DNA from: Baylisascaris procyonis
Lineage: Eukaryota > Nematoda > Chromadorea > Rhabditida > Ascarididae
Direction: 5' to 3'
DNA length: 64,000 nucleotides
Assembly (NCBI GenBank): GCA_037389465.1
Contig: JAZARR010000229.1
Coordinates: 1,091,501-1,155,500 of the forward strand
The translations under genes and the position numbers were made by a program. The notes under the pieces are model-generated. The model had not been told where the DNA came from. It saw nothing but the letters and a program-made list of their open reading frames with translations, and ran no database searches. Positions 60,936 through 64,000 of the stretch are shown one piece after another. The first letter of the stretch is position 1. Each line of letters opens with the position of its first letter.

Positions 60936-63900
60936 TTAATCAGGGCTTTCAATCGAGCGAATAGGTATAATGGGCCTTAAGGGAATCTTGCTCGAACGGT
61001 CCGACCTGAGGCTCTGTCTTTCAGCATCCGCAGAAGCACTGTCGCGATCTGATGACGTGCCAAATTTGTAGCTGAGATTGGCATACTGCTTCAAACAAGG
61101 ACACGTTTCGAGAAGGAAAGTGCAAAACGGAGCTCGCATGCCAAACCACCATGGGTTGCCACCTCGTGCACCGAATGACATCAGCACAAGACATACGAGG
61201 GATATTATAAGCGGAGTGCAGACCACAATATAGGGCACCTGTGTCACCTGCTCACCCTCTGACCATGCCACCGCATCCAGTTTACCTCAAATATAAAACA
61301 TAAAAATATTCAGCAGTAAAAATATTACTTCGACTATAAAGCCATCTTGCGGCATTAATTCCCACTTGTGGCTGCAATAAAGTTGTTTGTTCGGCTGTCA
61401 CAATGGAAAAGCAAACGAGGTGAGTGCTGCGCAATTGGACAATACGCATCTTCGGATCGGAACAACTGACCAACCCGTCTCACAAATTACCCACAAAACA
61501 AAAAATATGCAGAACAGTGCCGCTACATTTCAACTACCTCAACCGCGAGCATTGTTCTTCCATGAAAAAGTGGCTTTTTTCGCAATTCGGCTCGTGCAAA
61601 ATCAATACAAACTTTTCGAACTCTTTGAGCGTCTCAAACTTGTCTCGAAGGTAAAACAGCAATGCCAAATAATAAAAAAGTAACGTGAAATATGCCGCAG
61701 GAAGACATTTTATGGATTATACGTCAAACGCACTAAGCTTCAACGGTTCCTTGGTTGAAATCAGCGGATAGACAAATACATCTCACGAACAAGATGCCGT
61801 CATCGTGAGTTTTCGCAGAAAAAATCCGAAAAGATGTCAACAAATGAAGACTAGTCGGGTGAACTTCAGATCGGGAGGATGCTCTCCTTGAGATGTTCTT
61901 CACAGAACTAAAGTGGAAAAGCAAGATAATTGAAGCGGAGACAGTAGAGTGGGAGGGGGAGCAAGAAGAGCACGAGTAAAGCATATGAATAGCGGCTGCA
62001 ACCTTTTACCAAGTCGAACTGAAACAAAGCGTAGCTATGCAATTATTGCAAACAGAACGAATTTATAATTCAAAGAGAACGAACCAGTAAGGAGAAGAAG
62101 GAAAACGAGAATTGGGATGACTAGAAGAGTGTGACAAAGCGCCGAGTAGAGATGCTGCCTTCGTTGTGATGCCAACATGTGTACAGATCGGGCTAATACT
62201 ATCGCTAGCACCAGTGCGTATAGAACCTGCAACCCACTGACAATAATATGAAACAAAGAAGCAGCGAAGTTGAATTATTTTTCATGAATGAAGTTATCAT
62301 GATTCTGAATGGTCCTCACCCCACAAGAAAAGACCGTTTGCCGTTAGCGTCCTTCATGACCCCCTGTTCGCAGTTCAACTCATATCTACATAACCACTTC
62401 GATAATGTTTCAGAACTTGTGTGGTGTTCACTTATTTCTGTGATAGACTATACCGCCTTGAGTTAGCTTATTATCAATTATGTCCTTTACTTTATCCGCC
62501 AAGAGTCCTTATTTTTCACGGAATGACAGAAAAGTCACTGGAATATGCAGTGGCGCATCAAACGAGTTACTCTGCCTACGATTGCAACCTACACCGAAGC
62601 TCAAGTTATACTTCAGTTTTTGACTATCACACCCGAAATGGAGCTTGCCCTGAGATATACCAAAATGATTCCACAGCAAAAAACTTTCACTGTACCCAAT
62701 TAGAGATATCGAAAATCGACAGGTGTGAAAAAAAAACGCTAATTGGCACCAAAAAACATGTGGAAAGCAGCTCTCTTTCTCTTTTATAGTTGCAAATTCC
62801 AAGTACAATACTATTTACATTCAATATTTCCCACTGGCTGTATTCTCCATAAATTACCGCTTAGATACCCACAAGCTGAAGCATCCACAAATCCACTCTG
62901 TAGAACCTCTAAAGTGAAAGAATGATGCAAACTTATAACCCTTTAACCGTACCTGAAATGTCTTACATTCATGCGGAGGTGACCGCACAGATTATTATAC
63001 CTTTTCTCCCGCCCTTCCCTTCATAATGAGGTTTGTCTTTAACCAAAGTTATTTGGCAACTCCCTTCCCAGCAAAGAAAAACGACCATTTCCATGGCAGC
63101 CTGTGGTGCAATGCTTCTTAGAGCACGTATCGGAGAAGGAACCCACACATCCCTGCTAAGCGACCATCAAAACTGCAAGGCTACTTACCTTTTCTCTGCG
63201 AAGAGTGCAAGAATTTTTCTGGTACCTTTTAGTTTTTTTCCGCAATTTTTCGTATCTTTCGAGGTTTCTGATATACGGAACTCAATCCCTATTGCAGCAA
63301 TTAATGCCTTATAGTGCGAGCTGGAGAAGCACGATAGATGAGTTGCAAGTAAACAACGCAGCGGCACTGAGTGTCTCTCGGAAGCATAAACAAACAGCTA
63401 GTCTTAATCTTTTTCAATGTTTATCGGTTCAGCAAAGTAAGGCTCGCTGAAAACAGATGGAAGAGCGTGATGAGGAAGGTAGATCCGCTCAAGTTGAAAT
63501 CAAAACGAACAAAACTTCGCATCATCCCAATCTTTTATTATTTGTCAGGTGACCGTACAATCAATAATATGCCATTTCCACGACCTCTTTCATGTGAAAG
63601 TGAACGCTACTTCAATCCTGCCTACCAACAAACATTTCAAGCAGCACATCAGTAATAAAAATGCTCTTCTCCCCTCCCTTTGGCAGTGATGGCCCAGCAG
63701 CAAAGAGATGAAGTTATCCATGATGTGGGTGTGCATATCATACTTCACTGCAATGAAGATAGAGCACTGATGTCAACAACGTTTAAATCACGGCACTATC
63801 TGAAAGTTGTACTAATAAAAAGATAATAGCGAAACATATACCCCAACGACGCTAAGTGAAAGTACGACCCATAAAGGAATAAACACAATGGCCCAATGCC

Positions 63901-63973
63901 AATCTACAGTCGCATCCAATTTGAACGCCAAAAACACGAATTGCACGACGTTGATCGAGAAGAACAGTTCGAA
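60936..63973 (-). CDS. TMEM185: TMEM185-like multi-pass membrane protein, 5' end outside window
   Basis: Three exons are visible in transcript order: 63973-63842 (phase 0/0), 62226-62085 and 61285-60936 (joined 1/2). About 207 of some 350 residues are covered. Matches to human TMEM185A/B include FFSINVVQFVFLAFKLDA with WAIVFIPLWVVLS, VLYALVLAIVLARSVHM with ASQRRQHL, and the strongly conserved SFGARGGNPWWFGMRAPFC with FLLETCPCLKQYANLSYKF. The repeated K-L-D-A motif after hydrophobic helices is typical. At least five hydrophobic segments are visible. The C-terminal tail is Ser/Arg-rich (DRDSASADAERQSLRSDRSS) and probably cytosolic. The family's function is not established. The first visible exon begins at a gtag acceptor, so earlier exons lie beyond 64000. 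Confidence 0.88.
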
Positions 63974-64000
63974 CTACAATATTCAGTAGAATTAGCTGTA

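Overview
The window looks like animal (metazoan) nuclear DNA, most probably from a nematode. Genes are split into short exons (about 45 to 350 bases) by introns that mostly run from a few hundred to a few thousand bases. The intergenic DNA is AT-rich and carries microsatellites and foldback elements. A small secreted peptide with a ShKT cysteine pattern supports a nematode. A TBC1D7-like gene and a human-like condensin II kleisin suggest a lineage other than Caenorhabditis, perhaps clade I (Dorylaimia). That placement is inference. All gene models below were assembled by hand from splice sites, reading phase and remembered family sequences; no search was run.

Plus strand, left to right: a TBC1D7-like TSC-complex subunit (3455-9151); a two-exon candidate small gene (10982-11401); the ATP synthase assembly factor FMC1 (12316-15585), with an antisense receptor-like reading frame in its first intron that is broken by a 325-bp inverted-repeat element; the condensin II subunit NCAPH2 in 13 exons (18806-29393); a secreted ShKT peptide (36422-39002); a weak two-exon candidate (41869-42610); and a 14-3-3 protein in five exons (43188-49592).

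Minus strand, right to left: a TMEM185-like membrane protein whose 5' end lies beyond the window (63973 down to 60936); a candidate small gene (57702-57338); the diphthamide co-chaperone DPH4/DNAJC24 (57326-55913); and the Rab-like GTPase RABL3 (55916-52869). The DPH4 stop and the RABL3 start share the four bases ATGA. The stop of the candidate gene lies 11 bases before the DPH4 start. This looks like an unusually compact nematode-style operon, with any RABL3 leader-splice site lying inside DPH4 coding sequence.

The genes are mainly housekeeping functions (mTORC1 control, ATP synthase assembly, chromosome condensation, phosphoprotein signalling, diphthamide synthesis) and share no single pathway. 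The long stretches 1-3454, 15586-18805, 29394-36421, 39003-41868, 49593-52868 and 57703-60935 hold no gene I can support.
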